A stretch of 64,000 bases of DNA. Source: Rhodovulum adriaticum (lineage in GTDB: Bacteria > Pseudomonadota > Alphaproteobacteria > Rhodobacterales > Rhodobacteraceae). Position numbers and translations under genes: made by a program. The notes under the pieces are model-generated. The model saw only the letters and a list, made by a program, of their open reading frames with translations. It ran no database searches and was not told the origin of the DNA. The DNA lies in NCBI RefSeq assembly GCF_004345735.1, contig NZ_SLXL01000001.1, forward strand, positions 657,197 through 721,196. The letters run 5' to 3'. Below, one piece after another: positions 1 to 15,800 of the stretch (its first letter is position 1; each line of letters opens with the position of its first letter).

Positions 1-297
1 GTCGCGGGTCCAGCGATCGCCCAGTTCGCGCGCGGCGGCGGGTATATAACAGTCCAGGATCACCTCTGGCCCGACCCCGTTGCCGCGCAGCGCCGACAGC
101 GAGTCGGTGCGGATCGCGGTGCCCCCGCGCAGCAGGTCGGCGCAAAAATCGGTCAGCACCGCCCCATCGACGCCCTGAAGGCCGGGAGCGGCGCGATGAG
201 CAAGCGCAGAAAGCACCTGAGTGGCCAGCGATTCCACCTCGCCGTGATGGACGGCATCGTCCGCCGCCGGAGAGACACGTCGCTGGGTGTCAGCCAT
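1..297 (-). CDS. ppaA: PpaA/AerR-like cobalamin-binding photosynthesis regulator (partial, 5' end only)
   Basis: Only the first 99 codons lie in the window; the gene runs off the left edge. The start is the ATG at 297. The visible part holds a helical region ending in a YIPAAARELGDRW motif, which resembles the helical lead-in to the B12-binding domain of PpaA/AerR regulators; the domain itself is outside the window. Members of this family act with the repressor PpsR/CrtJ and sense light and oxygen through cobalamin. It is divergent from bchF and shares the intergenic region carrying two PpsR-type sites, which supports a photosynthesis-control role. In the Rhodobacter species I know, ppaA/aerR reads in the same direction as bchF, so the divergence is unusual. 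Another B12-domain regulator cannot be excluded. Confidence 0.7.
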   Translation of the reverse strand, partial: MADTQRRVSPAADDAVHHGEVESLATQVLSALAHRAAPGLQGVDGAVLTDFCADLLRGGTAIRTDSLSALRGNGVGPEVILDCYIPAAARELGDRWTRD

Positions 298-369
298 GGC
301 CGCCCTCCGCCCGCGCGAACGGACCGGCGCGGCGGATTCGCCCGCCCCCCCATTTTGCCCGCGCTGCAT

Positions 370-387
370 TGTCAAAGCCGATTGACA
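370..387. promoter_or_regulatory. PpsR/CrtJ binding site 1 (TGT-N12-ACA)
   Basis: A perfect TGT-N12-ACA palindrome with TGTCAA/TTGACA arms. It lies between the divergent ppaA-like gene and bchF, 144 bp upstream of the second site. PpsR/CrtJ represses bch, crt and puc genes by binding pairs of such sites. This copy may serve the ppaA side or bind cooperatively with site 2. Confidence 0.75.
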
Positions 388-513
388 CTTCGTTGCCCTC
401 TTGCCCAGAGGAATCGAGTCAGGTCGCCCTAAGCACGTTGTATTCCGTGACTTTTATGGACGACCCGCGCATAGGCGGACCCCTCTTTCCGTATCGAGTG
501 TAAACTTAAAGAG

Positions 514-531
514 TGTAAATTACAATTGACA
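514..531. promoter_or_regulatory. PpsR/CrtJ binding site 2, overlapping the bchF -35 box
   Basis: A second perfect TGT-N12-ACA site. Its right arm contains TTGACA (526-531), the -35 element of the proposed bchF promoter, so bound PpsR would block RNA polymerase directly. Confidence 0.8.
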
Positions 532-555
532 CTTTCGGCGGCAGAGGGCTAACGT
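526..555 (+). promoter_or_regulatory. Predicted sigma-70-like promoter of the bchF-puhE superoperon
   Basis: TTGACA at 526-531 and TAACGT at 550-555, spaced 18 bp, 33 bp upstream of the bchF ATG. The -35 hexamer is consensus and the -10 is weak. Overlap with the PpsR site suggests aerobic or light repression. The rest of the 290-bp gap (298-587) holds only PpsR site 1 and no other feature that I can see. Confidence 0.5.
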
Positions 556-587
556 GACGCAGCCACCGCTTGCCAGGGAGTCGGAGG

Positions 588-8399
<7,812 letters not shown>

Positions 8400-8400
<1 letters not shown>

Positions 8401-9086
8401 TGAGCAGCAGCTACGCCAAGACCCGTGAACGGCTGGAACACTATTTCGGTCGCACCGCCGCCAAGACGTGGGAGCATCTGACCTCGGATGCGCCGGTGTC
8501 GCGGATCCGCCAGACCGTGCGCGAAGGGCGCGATCAGATGCGCGCGCAGATGCTGTCGCGCCTGCCCGAGGATCTGACCGGCAAGCGCGTGCTGGATGCG
8601 GGCTGCGGGGCCGGGCCGATGACCCTGGAACTGGTGCAAAAGGGCGCCGAGGTGGTCGCGGTGGACATTTCCGCCAGCCTGCTGGACGTGGCCAAGGCCC
8701 GGATCCCGGACCGTTATCACCGCCAGATCACATTCGTTGCCGGGGACATGCTGGCCGACGATCTGGGCAAGTTCGACTACATCATGGCGATGGACAGCCT
8801 GATCCACTACAAGTCCACCGACATCGCCGCCGCGCTGGCAAAGCTGTCGGCGCGAACCCGTGGCAAGGTTGTCTTTACCGTCGCACCCAAGACCACCTTG
8901 TTGACGGTCATGCATGTGACCGGCAAGCTGTTCCCGCGCTCTGACCGCTCACCGCGGATCATTCCGCATTCGGAAAAGAAGATTGCCAAGGCGCTGAAAA
9001 AGGCGGGTGTGAACGGGGCGTTTCGGCCGCTTGGCCGTGTGGCCAAGGGGTTCTACATCAGCCAGGCGATGGAGCTGGAGCCATGA
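8400..9086 (+). CDS. bchM: BchM, magnesium-protoporphyrin IX O-methyltransferase
   Basis: BchM transfers a methyl group from SAM to the ring C propionate of Mg-protoporphyrin IX, giving the substrate of AcsF. The 228-aa product has SAM motif I VLDAGCGAG at residues 64-72 and the Mg-PIX methyltransferase C-terminal region. I chose ATG 8400, in the ATGA overlap with bchL, over an in-frame TTG one codon upstream. It ends in another ATGA overlap, with lhaA. Confidence 0.97.
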
Positions 9087-10522
9087 TCCTAGGCCCCCGC
9101 AAACTGGCCCAGCTCGGCATGCGCTACATGCCGTTCGCAGACGCCGCGACGGAAGAGTTTCCGTTGCACCAGTTGCTGCGTCTTTCGCTGTTCCAGGTTT
9201 CGGTGGGCATGGCGACGGTCATGCTGCTGGGCACGCTGAACCGCGTGATGATCGTGGAAATGGGCATTCCCGCCACGATGGTCGCGGTGATGATCGCGCT
9301 GCCGGTTCTGACCGCGCCGTTCCGGGCGCTGATGGGGTTCAAGTCCGACAATTACCGATCCGCCATCGGGTGGAAGCGTATCCCCTACATGTGGTTCGGG
9401 TCGCTCTGGCAGATGGGCGGGCTGGCGGTGATGCCGTTTGCGCTGATCGTGCTGTCGGGCGACCAGACCCTGGGCCCGACATGGGCGGGCGAGGCGCTGG
9501 CCGCCGCGGCCTTCCTGATGACGGGGCTGGGCATCCACATGACCCAGACGGTGGGGCTGGCGCTGGCCTCGGACCGGGCGTCGGACGACAACCGACCGCG
9601 AGTCGTGGCGCTGTTGTATGTCATGTTCCTGCTGGGGATGGGCGTTTCGGCCGTCGTGATCGGGTTTTTGCTGCGCGATTTCAGCCAGATGACCCTGATC
9701 CGCGTGGTGCAGGGCGCCGCGGCGATGACGCTGGTGCTGAACCTCGTCGCGCTGTGGAAGCAGGAACCGATGAACCCCATGAGCAAGGAAGAGCGGTCCA
9801 CGCGCCCGCCCAGCTTTGGCGATGCGTGGCACGACTTTGCCAGCGGGGGACGCGCGGGGCGGCTGCTGGCCGTGGTGGCGCTGGGCACGCTGGCCTTCAA
9901 CATGCAGGACGTGCTGCTGGAACCCTATGGCGGCGAGGTGCTGGGCCTGTCGGTGGCGGCGACCACCCTGTTGACCGCGACCTGGGCGGCGGGTTCGCTG
10001 GGCGGTTTCGCCATGGCGGCGCGCTGGCTGGGCCATGGCATGAACCTGTATCGCATGGGCGCGATCGGCATCATGTCGGGGATCGGCGCCTTTGCGCTGG
10101 TGATCCTGGCCGGGCCGTTCCAGTTCGCGCCGATCTTTTACCTTGGCGCCGGGCTGATCGGGTTCGGCGGCGGGTTGTTTGCCGTGGCGACGCTGACCGC
10201 GGCGATGTCCCTGCCGGTGCAGGGCAAGGCGGGCCGTGGCCTGGCGCTGGGCGCCTGGGGCGCGGCACAGGCAACGGCGGCGGGCCTGTCCGTCGCCATC
10301 GGCGGCACGGTCCGGGACGTGGTGAATCACCTCGCGCTGTCGGGCACGTTCGGCAAGGGGCTGGAAACGGCCACCACCGGATACGCGGCGGTCTACCACA
10401 TTGAGATCGTGCTTCTGTTCGTGACACTCATTGTCTTGGGGCCGCTTGTGCGGTCGTCGGACATCAACCATCCCAACAGGGATTCCTCGGCCAAGATCGG
10501 GCTGGCCGACTTCCCAACCTGA
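9083..10522 (+). CDS. lhaA: LhaA, light-harvesting complex I assembly protein (PucC/Bch2 MFS family)
   Basis: A 479-aa polytopic membrane protein with about 12 hydrophobic segments and the PucC-family signature FRALMGFKSDNYRSAIGW after the second helix pair. LhaA is needed for assembly of light-harvesting antenna 1 around the reaction centre, probably by handling bacteriochlorophyll or the LH polypeptides. It lies between bchM (ATGA overlap) and puhA (18-bp gap), its standard place in purple bacteria; position and this signature separate it from PucC proper. Confidence 0.95.
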   Translation: MILGPRKLAQLGMRYMPFADAATEEFPLHQLLRLSLFQVSVGMATVMLLGTLNRVMIVEMGIPATMVAVMIALPVLTAPFRALMGFKSDNYRSAIGWKRIPYMWFGSLWQMGGLAVMPFALIVLSGDQTLGPTWAGEALAAAAFLMTGLGIHMTQTVGLALASDRASDDNRPRVVALLYVMFLLGMGVSAVVIGFLLRDFSQMTLIRVVQGAAAMTLVLNLVALWKQEPMNPMSKEERSTRPPSFGDAWHDFASGGRAGRLLAVVALGTLAFNMQDVLLEPYGGEVLGLSVAATTLLTATWAAGSLGGFAMAARWLGHGMNLYRMGAIGIMSGIGAFALVILAGPFQFAPIFYLGAGLIGFGGGLFAVATLTAAMSLPVQGKAGRGLALGAWGAAQATAAGLSVAIGGTVRDVVNHLALSGTFGKGLETATTGYAAVYHIEIVLLFVTLIVLGPLVRSSDINHPNRDSSAKIGLADFPT

Positions 10523-10540
10523 CCCGGAGGACCGAAACCC

Positions 10541-11323
10541 ATGGTCAATGCATTCTTTGGAAACTTCGATCTGGCCGCTCTGGCGATCTGGTCGTTCTGG
10601 CTGTTCTTCGCTGGCCTGATCTTCTATCTCCAGCGCGCGAACATGCACGAGGGCTTCCCCCTCGAAGACGAAGCGGGCAATCCTGCCCCCAACCAGGGCA
10701 TGTTCTGGCTGCCGGAACCCAAGACCTACAAGCTGCCGCATGGCCAGGGCGACAAGACCGTCCCCGACATGCAGACCGACCCGCGCAATGCCGATCTGGC
10801 GCTGAAAAAGACCACGCCGAACAACGGCTACCCGCTGGAACCCACCGGCGACCCGATGCTGGATGGCGTTGGCCCGGCGGCCTGGTGCGCCCGCAAGGAC
10901 GAACCGGAACTGGACGGCAAGGGCCATCCCAAGATCCAGCCGATGGCGGCGCTGAGCACCTTCAAGGTGTCGGCCGGCCGTGACCCGCGCGGCATGGATG
11001 TCGTTGCCGGCGACGGCGCGGTGGTCGGCAAGGTCGTCGACATGTGGGTGGACGAGCCAGAGCAGGTCGTTCGCTACCTTGAGATCGAGCTGAACGGCGA
11101 ATACGGCAGCGGCCGTCGCCTGCTGCCGATGCAGGTCGCCCGCCTGGGCTGGCTGAAGCCGGTGGTCCATGTCCACTCGATCTACGGCAAGCACTTCGCC
11201 AACGTGCCGACGATCAAGTCGACCAAGCAGATCACCAAGCTCGAAGAAGAGAAGGTCTGCGCCTACTACGCCGGCGGCAAGCTGTACGCCGATGTCGAGG
11301 AGCGGCTGGAACCGCAACTCTGA
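10541..11323 (+). CDS. puhA: PuhA, photosynthetic reaction centre H subunit
   Basis: The 260-aa H subunit has one transmembrane helix (about residues 10-31) and a large cytoplasmic PRC-barrel domain that caps the L/M core and guides protons to QB. An AGGA-type ribosome site stands before ATG 10541. No separate promoter is obvious in the short gap; in Rhodobacter puhA is also transcribed from a promoter inside the preceding gene. The L, M and cytochrome subunits (puf operon) are not in this window. Confidence 0.98.
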   Translation: MVNAFFGNFDLAALAIWSFWLFFAGLIFYLQRANMHEGFPLEDEAGNPAPNQGMFWLPEPKTYKLPHGQGDKTVPDMQTDPRNADLALKKTTPNNGYPLEPTGDPMLDGVGPAAWCARKDEPELDGKGHPKIQPMAALSTFKVSAGRDPRGMDVVAGDGAVVGKVVDMWVDEPEQVVRYLEIELNGEYGSGRRLLPMQVARLGWLKPVVHVHSIYGKHFANVPTIKSTKQITKLEEEKVCAYYAGGKLYADVEERLEPQL

Positions 11324-11344
11324 TCTGCCCAAGGACGCGCGCAC

Positions 11345-11977
11345 ATGTCGCACGACGATTTCGAGATCGAGCCGATCAAGGGGCTGCCCGCACAACTGCC
11401 AGAGGGTGAGGAAATCCTCTGGCAGGGGTCGCCGAACTGGTGGGCCCTGGCCCGTGAAAGCCTGTGGCTGGACTGGGTCGCATTGTATTTCGTCGCGCTG
11501 TTCGTGTGGCGCACTTTGGCTGCCGCCGGGGATATGCCCTTGGCACAGGCGGCGGCCGGGGCGACGTTTTTCCTGGTCATGGGGGCCGTGGTGTGTCTGT
11601 TGCTGATCGCCATGGCCCTCGCCAACGCAAAGGCGTCCGTCTACACCGTTACAACCCGGCGCGTCGCCATGCGGATCGGCGCGGCGGTCACGATCAATCT
11701 CAGCCTGCCCTATACGCGGATCGGCAATGCGAACCTGCATCTGCGCAAGTCGGGGATCGGCAGCATCGCGTTCGAGATGATCGGAAACCACAAGATTTCG
11801 TACATCCTGTGCTGGCCACATGTCCGCCCCTGGCGGATCAGCCGCACGGAACCCGCGCTGCGCTGCATCCCTGACGCGGCGAAAGTCGCCAAGATCATCA
11901 CCGAGGCGGCCGAAACGCGGGTTGCCGAACCGAAACTGACCCGCGTCACCGACGACGACCCGTTGGCGGCGGAGTAA
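11345..11977 (+). CDS. puhB: PuhB, reaction-centre assembly membrane protein
   Basis: The 210-aa protein has an N-terminal cytoplasmic segment, two or three hydrophobic helices (about 40-95) and a C-terminal PH-like domain with VYTVTTRRVAMR. PuhB of Rhodobacter capsulatus is a dimeric factor needed for normal reaction-centre and indirectly LH1 assembly. It lies 21 bp after puhA and 3 bp before puhC, which supports co-expression. Exact mechanism is not settled in the family. Confidence 0.93.
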   Translation: MSHDDFEIEPIKGLPAQLPEGEEILWQGSPNWWALARESLWLDWVALYFVALFVWRTLAAAGDMPLAQAAAGATFFLVMGAVVCLLLIAMALANAKASVYTVTTRRVAMRIGAAVTINLSLPYTRIGNANLHLRKSGIGSIAFEMIGNHKISYILCWPHVRPWRISRTEPALRCIPDAAKVAKIITEAAETRVAEPKLTRVTDDDPLAAE

Positions 11978-11980
11978 GCC

Positions 11981-12460
11981 ATGTCTGACAAGAACTCGAA
12001 GAAACGCCCTCAGACCGAGGACGAAAAGGTTCCGTCGATCCTGCTGAAAGGCATGTTCGGCGTCGCCCTGTTCAGCCTTTTGATCGTGACCTATGCCGTT
12101 GTCACCGACAAACCCAAGGCCGCGATGCCGGATCTGGACGCGCCGATCGCCCAGGAACGGGAAATCGTGCTGGTGGGCAGCATGACGGGCGCGGCCACGG
12201 TCTATGACACCGAGGGCAACGTGATCCACGAATACGCCGCCGACGAAGGAGGATTCGTCGCCGGCATCTGGCGGGTGCTGCAACGCGAGCGCGGCAAGAT
12301 CGATGCGCCGATGGACGCGCCCGTGCGACTGGTCCGCTACGAAAGCGGGCGGCTTTCTCTGTTCGACGACCTGACCGGTTGGCGGGCAGAGCTTGTCGGT
12401 TTTGGGGCCGACAACACCGCAGCATTCGCGCTGCTGCTGGACAAGGAGGAGGCGCAATGA
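11981..12460 (+). CDS. puhC: PuhC, photosynthetic complex assembly protein
   Basis: The 159-aa protein has a short polar N-terminus, one transmembrane helix (about 20-42) and a periplasmic domain, the usual PuhC topology. The family is required for efficient assembly of the reaction centre-LH1 core in Rhodobacter. It starts 3 bp after puhB. Downstream, a run of seven A residues at 12474-12480 separates it from the next ORF, a possible RNA-processing spot. Confidence 0.9.
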   Translation: MSDKNSKKRPQTEDEKVPSILLKGMFGVALFSLLIVTYAVVTDKPKAAMPDLDAPIAQEREIVLVGSMTGAATVYDTEGNVIHEYAADEGGFVAGIWRVLQRERGKIDAPMDAPVRLVRYESGRLSLFDDLTGWRAELVGFGADNTAAFALLLDKEEAQ

Positions 12461-12493
12461 CCTCTCTCCTCATAAAAAAACGGGAACCGAAAG

Positions 12494-12790
12494 ATGGGAA
12501 TTTTCACCAGGGAAAAGGAGACGGCACCCTGCACGGTTGAAGTCTCTCACAAGTTCGAAAGCCTGCACGCGCATGTGCGGTTCAACAACGGGGCCGTCGT
12601 CCATCCGGGCGACGAAGTGCTGGTCCACGGCCCCGAGATCATGGCCCCCTATGGCGAGGTCGTGACCGAGGACCGGGTTGCAACGATCACGCGGGCCAGC
12701 GGCCTGGGGCGGTTGTGGACCCGGCTGACCGGCGATCTGGAATTCATGGAACTGTGCGAATTCTCCTTCTCGGGGGAGGCGACGCTATGA
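12494..12790 (+). CDS. Conserved puh-operon protein of unknown function
   Basis: A 98-aa soluble protein between puhC and acsF. From memory, a small ORF stands at this place in photosynthesis clusters of Roseobacter-group bacteria; no function is known to me. The sequence is mostly beta-like, with a hydrophilic start, a central VHPGDEVLVHGPE stretch and no transmembrane helix. The ribosome site is weak, but the 3' end overlaps the acsF start as ATGA, so it is translated in step with the oxidative cyclase. A role linked to AcsF is an inference from this coupling only. Confidence 0.8.
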   Translation: MGIFTREKETAPCTVEVSHKFESLHAHVRFNNGAVVHPGDEVLVHGPEIMAPYGEVVTEDRVATITRASGLGRLWTRLTGDLEFMELCEFSFSGEATL

Positions 12791-13908
12791 ACATGAATGC
12801 CCACACCGCCGATGCCACCACCGTCGAAGAGGGGCTGGCCATCCAGGAACAACAGGCCGTTCTGGACAGCGAATCCGCAACCGCTGTGGCGATGCAGGAC
12901 ACGCTGCTGACCCCGCGCTTCTACACCACCGATTTCGAGGAACTGGACGCGATCGACGTGACCCCGGTCCGCGCCGACTGGGACCACCTGATCGCCGAGA
13001 TGCGCACCGATCCCAACAAGGGTCATTTCAAGAAGGATGACACCTGGGATCACGTCGATTGGGACGCGATGGAGCCTGAGCTGAAAAAGGAATTCATCGA
13101 CTTCCTCATCAGCTCTTGCACGGCAGAGTTTTCGGGCTGTGTCCTGTACAAGGAAATGAAACGGCGCGGCCACAACAAGGATGTGACCGAACTGTTCCAG
13201 CTGATGGCGCGGGACGAGGCCCGGCATGCGGGCTTCATCAACGATGCGCTGCGCGAGGCGGGCATTGCGGTCAACCTGGGCTTTCTGACGCAGGCCAAGA
13301 AATACACCTATTTCCGGCCCAAGTTCATCTACTACGCCACCTATCTGAGCGAAAAGATCGGCTATGCCCGCTACATCACGATCTATCGCCACCTGGAGGC
13401 CAACCCCGACAAGCGGTTTCACCCGATTTTCAAGTGGTTCGAGGAGTGGTGCAACGACGAGTTCCGCCACGGAGAGGCCTTTGCCCTGCTGATGAAGACC
13501 GACCCCAGGCTGACCGCTGGCGTCAATGTGTGGTGGATCAAGTTCTTCCTCACGGCGGTGTTTGCCACGATGCACGTGCGCGACCACCAACGCCCGGCCT
13601 TCCACGACGCGTTGGGAGTTGATACCGATTGGTATGGGCAAGAGGTGTTCCGCAAGACGTCGGATCTGTCGAAACAGATCTTTCCGATCACGCTGGACAT
13701 CGACCACCCACGCTGGAGCAAGGGGCTGAACATGCTGCAACGGGCAAGCGCCCAGGTCGATGCGGGCAAACGCAAGGGCGGGATCGGCGGCAAGCTGACC
13801 GAATGGACGGGCGCCGCCAAGGCCGCCCTGGCCTTTGCCGCGCTCTATACGATCCCGGCCAAGCGCCACCAGGTGCCGGCCTCTACCCGGCTGGAGCCTG
13901 CGTATTGA
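12787..13908 (+). CDS. acsF: AcsF, magnesium-protoporphyrin IX monomethyl ester (oxidative) cyclase
   Basis: AcsF is the oxygen-dependent diiron enzyme that builds the isocyclic ring E of (bacterio)chlorophyll. The start ATG 12787 lies in the ATGA overlap with the preceding ORF and gives 373 aa; an upstream in-frame start is not needed. Diiron ligand motifs are visible: Glu114 (TAEFSG), DEARH at 143-147 and NDEFRH at 223-228. Its presence inside the superoperon shows that bacteriochlorophyll can be made in air. The anaerobic alternative BchE is not seen in the window. Confidence 0.97.
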   Translation: MNMNAHTADATTVEEGLAIQEQQAVLDSESATAVAMQDTLLTPRFYTTDFEELDAIDVTPVRADWDHLIAEMRTDPNKGHFKKDDTWDHVDWDAMEPELKKEFIDFLISSCTAEFSGCVLYKEMKRRGHNKDVTELFQLMARDEARHAGFINDALREAGIAVNLGFLTQAKKYTYFRPKFIYYATYLSEKIGYARYITIYRHLEANPDKRFHPIFKWFEEWCNDEFRHGEAFALLMKTDPRLTAGVNVWWIKFFLTAVFATMHVRDHQRPAFHDALGVDTDWYGQEVFRKTSDLSKQIFPITLDIDHPRWSKGLNMLQRASAQVDAGKRKGGIGGKLTEWTGAAKAALAFAALYTIPAKRHQVPASTRLEPAY

Positions 13909-14735
13909 TCGCGTCGGCCTGGTTCGCGGCGCTGGCGGCGCTGTTCATCTGGTGGTTTTCCACCGGCGCCATCCTGTATGTCGTGCGCCGGGCCGAACGT
14001 CGGGGCCGCATCGGCCATCTGCAGGCGACGATCATGGCCCTGCCCCTGATGGGGGGCGGGATCTGGCTGTTCGAGATCGGGCGCCATTTTGAAACCGTGG
14101 GCGCGACCTATTTGTCCTTTTTCGCGGCGATCCTGATCTGGGGCTGGGTCGAGCTGGCCTTTCTGACCGGGGTCATCACCGGCCCCAACACCAGCCATTG
14201 CCATGGCCAGGCGAAGGGCTGGGAACGCTTCATGCGGGCCTATGGCACGATCGCCTATCACGAAATCCTGCTGGTCGGCATTCTGCTGGTGATGCTGATG
14301 ACCAGCCAGCACGCGCCTAATCCCGTTGGGCTGTGGACCTTTATCGTGCTGTTCTTTGCGCGCATCTCGGCCAAGCTGAACCTGTTTTTGGGCGTGCCCA
14401 AGATCAATGTCGAGTTTCTGCCGACGCCGCTGGTGCACCTGCCCAGCCATTTCCGCATCGCCAAGATGAACTGGCTGTTCCCCTTTTCGATCTCGGCGCT
14501 GACCTTTGCCGCGGCCTGCTGGATGGAACGGCTGTTCGCGGCAGAGGCGGCCCACCAAACGGTGGGCTTTGCCCTGCTGGCCGCGCTGACGGCGCTGGCC
14601 CTGCTGGAACACTGGCTGATGGTGCTGCCCCTGCCGGACGAGCGTTTGTGGCGCTGGATGCTGCCCGCCCCGAAAGAGGATCGCGCGGCCAAGCCCGGCA
14701 CCGCCACCCCGCGCAAGCGTTTGGGCGAGTTCTGA
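13905..14735 (+). CDS. puhE: PuhE, photosynthetic complex assembly membrane protein
   Basis: The 276-aa polytopic membrane protein matches the length and place of Rhodobacter PuhE (orf274 class). The frame is open far upstream with no ATG at the junction; the likely start is TTG 13905, forming a TTGA overlap with acsF and giving an N-terminus IASAWFAALAALFIWWF typical of the family. PuhE moderates reaction-centre and bacteriochlorophyll levels. It is the last gene of the superoperon. The next gene is cycA, 100 bp on; no hemA lies between them. Confidence 0.9.
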   Translation: MIASAWFAALAALFIWWFSTGAILYVVRRAERRGRIGHLQATIMALPLMGGGIWLFEIGRHFETVGATYLSFFAAILIWGWVELAFLTGVITGPNTSHCHGQAKGWERFMRAYGTIAYHEILLVGILLVMLMTSQHAPNPVGLWTFIVLFFARISAKLNLFLGVPKINVEFLPTPLVHLPSHFRIAKMNWLFPFSISALTFAAACWMERLFAAEAAHQTVGFALLAALTALALLEHWLMVLPLPDERLWRWMLPAPKEDRAAKPGTATPRKRLGEF

Positions 14736-14835
14736 GCAGCCTTTCCCCCCAAGCTTGTTGCACCTTTTAATCATTTGACGTTCCGGGCACTGCACGCCAT
14801 GGTATGCCCGGTTCAATCTAGTCAGGGAGAGACTG

Positions 14836-15276
14836 ATGAAAGTGAAATTGGCTCTGGCTGCCGCCGCTGCCATGTCCGCTGGCCCCGCGCTTGCCGTTGA
14901 CGTGTCCGGCGACGCAGCCGCCGGTGAAAAGGCGTTCCGCCAGTGCATCACCTGCCACGTCGTCGTCGATGACAGCGGCGAAACGCTGGCGGGCCGCAAC
15001 GCCAAGGTGGGGCCGAACCTGTACAAGGTGCCGGGCCGCCACGCCGGGCAGATCGAGGGTTTCCGCTATTCGGACTCCATGTCGCAGGCCGGTGAGAATG
15101 GTCTGGTCTGGGTCGAGGAAGAGTTCGTGAAATACGTTCAGGACCCGACCGGCTACCTGCGGGAGTACCTGGGCGACTCCAAGGCCCGCGGCGCGATGAC
15201 CCACAAGGTTCGTAAGGAAGACGAGGCGGTCGATATTTACGCCTACCTTGCCAGCCTGGGCGTGCACGAAGAATAA
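14836..15276 (+). CDS. cycA: Cytochrome c2
   Basis: Periplasmic electron carrier between the bc1 complex and the reaction centre or cytochrome oxidase. The 146-aa precursor has a Sec signal peptide (about 1-20, ending ALA), a CITCH haem c site at residues 37-41 and the axial Met at 121 (RGAMTHK). A ribosome site, AGGGAGA, precedes the ATG. A strong terminator follows 20 bp after the stop. It may have its own promoter in the 100-bp gap after puhE, but I see no good -35/-10 pair there. Confidence 0.96.
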   Translation: MKVKLALAAAAAMSAGPALAVDVSGDAAAGEKAFRQCITCHVVVDDSGETLAGRNAKVGPNLYKVPGRHAGQIEGFRYSDSMSQAGENGLVWVEEEFVKYVQDPTGYLREYLGDSKARGAMTHKVRKEDEAVDIYAYLASLGVHEE

Positions 15277-15295
15277 GACTGCGGCATTCCATGCC

Positions 15296-15335
15296 AAAAG
15301 GGCCGGTGGCAGCGCGCCACCGGCCCTTTTTCTTT
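15296..15335 (+). terminator. Intrinsic terminator of cycA
   Basis: A near-perfect hairpin, AAAAGGGCCGGTGGC pairing with GCCACCGGCCCTTTT around a 5-nt loop, followed by a T run. It may work in both directions and also end the minus-strand DUF2892 gene. Confidence 0.9.
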
Positions 15336-15353
15336 GCTCGGTCGGATGCGGGC

Positions 15354-15557
15354 TCAGTCGAAGGCAGTGCCCGACTTGATCCCCAGCCTTTTGAAGATGA
15401 TCGCAGCGGGGCAAAAGCCGGTCACGGCGCTCTGCATCATGTTCACCCCGATGAAGGCGGTGAAGAGATACCACCAGCCTGACACCCAGGTGCCAAGCGC
15501 CAGCGTCAGTAGGATCATGAACCCGGCAAACATCAGGACGGCGCGGTCAAGGGTCAT
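15354..15557 (-). CDS. DUF2892 (YgaP-type) small membrane protein
   Basis: A 67-aa protein with two transmembrane helices (about 6-28 and 31-50) and the family ending GFCPAAIIFKRLG. Homologous domains are fused to or encoded beside rhodanese, persulfide dioxygenase and sulfide-detoxifying genes controlled by BigR/SqrR. I chose ATG 15557, which has GGAG seven bases upstream, over an ATG four codons earlier. A SqrR-like operator lies 67-90 bp upstream. A role in reactive-sulfur or low-redox stress is inferred from this context. Confidence 0.88.
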   Translation of the reverse strand: MTLDRAVLMFAGFMILLTLALGTWVSGWWYLFTAFIGVNMMQSAVTGFCPAAIIFKRLGIKSGTAFD

Positions 15558-15623
15558 CGGATACTCCATTGATGAATGGCATGTTTCCCCCGTGGACCAC
15601 GGGCGAAACCTCTGGGGCCGATG

Positions 15624-15647
15624 TTACATTCAAGGACATGAATGTAA
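15624..15647. promoter_or_regulatory. SqrR/BigR-like operator (ATTC-N8-GAAT palindrome)
   Basis: A perfect inverted repeat, TTACATTC - 8 bp - GAATGTAA. Its core ATTC-N8-GAAT matches the site bound by the persulfide-sensing ArsR-family repressors SqrR and BigR. It lies upstream of the DUF2892 gene, a typical target type. Confidence 0.7.
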
Positions 15648-15723
15648 AGTGCCGCGATTGCCCGCCGTGCCGCTTTTCCCCTTGACGCCCCCCGGCGCTT
15701 GGCATATCCCGCCACTCGCTTCA

Positions 15724-15800
15724 GGCGGAGTAGCTCAGTAGGTTAGAGCAGCGGAATCATAATCCGCGTGTCGGGGGTTCAAGTCCCTCCTCCGCTACCA
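15724..15800 (+). tRNA. tRNA-Met (CAT), elongator type
   Basis: A 77-nt cloverleaf: acceptor GGCGGAG/CTCCGCT, D arm GCTC-AGTAGGTTA-GAGC, anticodon stem GCGGA/TCCGC with loop ATCATAA (anticodon CAT), T arm with GGTTCAAGTC, and an encoded CCA end. The G1-U72 end and overall sequence fit the elongator tRNA-Met rather than the initiator or the lysidine-modified tRNA-Ile. Confidence 0.95.

Noticed and set aside
9089..12457. An 1122-codon open frame on the minus strand
   Set aside because: It is antisense to lhaA, puhA, puhB and puhC and is rich in His, Gln and Arg, as expected for a shadow frame.
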